Of a stretch of DNA of 64,000 nucleotides, positions 62,002 to 64,000 are shown piece after piece. Location of the stretch: the NCBI GenBank assembly GCA_037954325.1, contig JBBMNZ010000007.1, positions 14,361,001-14,425,000 of the forward strand. The letters run 5' to 3'. A program made the position numbers and the translations under genes. The stretch comes from Fistularia commersonii. Taxonomy: Eukaryota > Chordata > Actinopteri > Syngnathiformes > Fistulariidae. Numbering within the stretch: position 1 is the stretch's first letter; every line of letters starts with the position of its first letter. The notes under the pieces were generated by a model. The model was not told the DNA's origin. It ran no database searches and saw nothing but the letters and a program-made list of their open reading frames with translations.

Positions 62002-63881
62002 CTGACAAAAGAGCAAAAAGAGGTTGAATAAAGAAACTAGCACCAGGTTTTTTGTGGCCCTGCTCAATTTACTGGACAGTAGATGCAAAGGATTTCTTTA
62101 TAATATCCCACATATGAATGCTAACTTTGCTTATTACACTTAATAGGAACTTAAACTTAATAGACTCATAATTAGGACCCCTCGCCAAAACAAAACAACC
62201 AGTCTTTGTATATTTTGGAGTGCCCGTCAGGGTATTCTGACAGGTTGGTTTTTATCTGCTTTTCTGGAAAACATGACACATGAACAAATGGTCTGTATAT
62301 AGAATATAGATTAGCCAGTTATGGCTGCTGCAAGCATGTTTATCACTGGAATGCTGAAGAAAAAAAACAAAGTTTTAGGAGACAGAAAGTGAATAAAAAG
62401 GTAGCCAAACAAACACCAACACAAAGTAAATATAGAGTGAATCTTCTCAGGCATTGCCAAAACAAAAACAAACAAAGATAAAATGAAGGGAAGATGGCTA
62501 GATATTTGTTGAAGGCATATTTAAATATTGGCTTGTAATCATGACAAATAAACATTTGACATTTTGTTCCATTGTCTCCTTCTTACCGTATTAGAAGAAT
62601 CACCTTTAAAATGATTGGTTAACAGACATATTCACATTGACTGCCATTACTTTGCAAATTGCAGAGTTGTTTGCTTAATTAATAATTGTGTGTATTTTGC
62701 TCCCAGTATCTTGCACTTTAGGGTAGGAAGGTCCTTACTGCATTTTCACTCAGGAGGACTGATTGAATGGACAAGATGTGTTATTTGAAAGACACAATCC
62801 TCAGTGAATATCAGCTGCACATTTATTTGCACGTCATATAATCTACACACACAGACCAGAATGAAGCCAAGCCCTGTGATTAACAGGACAGAAAATTAGG
62901 AAAATTAAAGAATCAATGCCTCAAAACCAAGAGCAAGCCCGTAACTGAAAATAACAGTGTAGAAGGGACACATTACAGTACGAAAAACCAACAGGTCACT
63001 TATGAATACATGCCAGAATACTTGTCCCCTCCCTGTGGATATGGCTGGAGGCCAGCCAGTTTGAGGTCAATTCAGAACCTTCTCCTCTATTGTGCTGCCA
63101 ACCTCGAGCCTAGGCCCCGGGTACAATCGCAAAATTGCTGCTTTCTGAGTATGTAGTCAAATTGCTTGCTCTTTGACTTCACTATGAAGTCATAGATTAA
63201 GACCTCCTTAGAGCCTCTAAATATTTTTTGAACAACCAGAATTTAATAAGCCTTATGGTTGTTCAAGAGTATATGATGCAATAAAAGTGTGACATATGCA
63301 AGTGAAGAGACTGATAATAAGGATCCCTCGCCAAAACAAAAACACCTGCTGTATATTAGTTACCTGGTCCAACATAAGTGATCCTCCAATAAAAGAAATA
63401 ATAAAAAAACAAAACAAAAAAAAAACAAAACAAATAAAACGAAACAGACATGGATCAAATTAAATAAATTTGTAATGGGCTCTTTTTGTAGGCTCATTGT
63501 GCTTGCAATAAATGGTTAGACAAGCATAAAAATGATCCTCATTTAAAAAAAAAGTCCGTTTGCCGTATTGTTTGTCGACTCAGATGAGGCAATCTGGTCT
63601 GTCTGTTTCAGAAAATACTGGGAAAACTTAAGACTGTGTAAGCTACCATGGTAACTGACAATGAAAATTCTCTCCTCACTGGCTTTTTTTTTCCCAGACA
63701 CCAGGTTTTTCTCAGTCTCTCCTCTTCCTCTCAGAGCAGTGGTTTCAGCCTCCTTCAAGCTTGGATAGAATCACTTTAAGGAGGGGAGTATTACAATCCA
63801 GTCCTAAACCCTGATTAGTTCCCAGTATGTTAAGGCTATTTTAACATACCACTTTAATGTACATAGAATTTTTGCCCTTAC
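62002..63881 (-). other. eif4g3: eif4g3 intron with a diverged direct repeat
   Basis: No known exon was found. Two related stretches of about 50 bp occur in the same orientation near 62160-62215 and 63307-63360, both containing CCCTCGCCAAAACAAAA followed by TGTATATT. A/AAC-rich low-complexity lies at 63400-63440. Confidence 0.5.
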
Positions 63882-63940
63882 TTTCTCTACAATGTTGAGT
63901 AACAGACCAGTCAACTCAGGACCAGATGTCTGCAGGCCCT
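63882..63940 (-). CDS. Candidate 59 nt exon of eif4g3 (unrecognised peptide)
   Basis: On the - strand TCTTTCCCAG precedes and GTAAGG follows a 59 nt segment that is open in only one frame, reading GLQTSGPELTGLLLNIVEK. It ends in phase 0, which fits the phase-0 start (PRMDQYF) of the next eif4g3 exon. However, the peptide does not resemble the conserved eIF4G sequence expected before PRMDQYF (a segment ending DFEKAK in human). It may be a cassette exon, part of another transcript, or chance. Confidence 0.25.
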
Positions 63941-64000
63941 CTGGGAAAGAAGACAGCCGTCAGATTACAGTACTTCATTTGTTGTCTTATTTTAAAGAAA

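Overview
This is a 64 kb window of nuclear DNA from a vertebrate, almost certainly a ray-finned (teleost) fish. The genes are split into short exons with GT/AG junctions and encode vertebrate-specific proteins. The introns are AT-rich, carry long (CA)n and (AT)n tracts, and hold retrotransposon relics typical of fish: RTE/Rex3-like LINEs with ATGG tails, an L2/Maui-like LINE, a Penelope-like relic and several MITEs. No prokaryotic, organellar or viral gene was seen.

Layout. On the + strand, 1-19 kb: the last coding exon of pfkfb2 (1619-1801), complete yod1 (two coding exons, 6814-8105) and complete sarg/C1orf116 (three coding exons, 15944-18406). On the - strand, 24.9-64 kb: sh2d5 (24923-32326), hp1bp3 (34726-45728; eleven exons whose phases all close, 635 aa) and the 3' two thirds of eif4g3 (48941 to beyond the right edge; fifteen exons, 647 aa in frame to the stop). 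Human gene order was recalled, not looked up. It places the first trio (PFKFB2-YOD1-C1orf116) at 1q32 and the second (SH2D5-HP1BP3-EIF4G3) at 1p36. The window therefore joins two syntenic blocks at about 18.9-24.9 kb, where a decayed RTE-type LINE lies.

Mobile DNA fills much of the rest. There is a relic of a LINE with a restriction-like endonuclease in the sarg 5' intron, and a piggyBac-type MITE in a sarg intron. The sh2d5 introns hold a hAT element, a Tc1/mariner-type MITE, and an RTE LINE that lacks its 3' end and abuts an L2-like tail. The hp1bp3 introns hold a 2.3 kb RTE copy. The eif4g3 introns hold a Penelope-like GIY-YIG fragment touching a splice acceptor, a GC-rich unclassified block, a SINE-like repeat and a 1.7 kb L2 relic.

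The genes do not form a pathway; they are neighbours by synteny: glycolytic control (PFKFB2), ERAD deubiquitination (YOD1), an androgen-responsive protein of unknown role (SARG), a PTB/pseudo-SH2 adaptor (SH2D5), a linker-histone-like chromatin protein (HP1BP3) and a translation initiation scaffold (eIF4G3). Points most worth a second look: a (TG)n tract 30 nt upstream of an eif4g3 acceptor, the Penelope insertion at another eif4g3 acceptor, perfect CRE sites at three inferred promoters, a 22 bp perfect inverted repeat, and a repeated EALxKLGLLKD motif in SARG. I found no convincing wholly new system.
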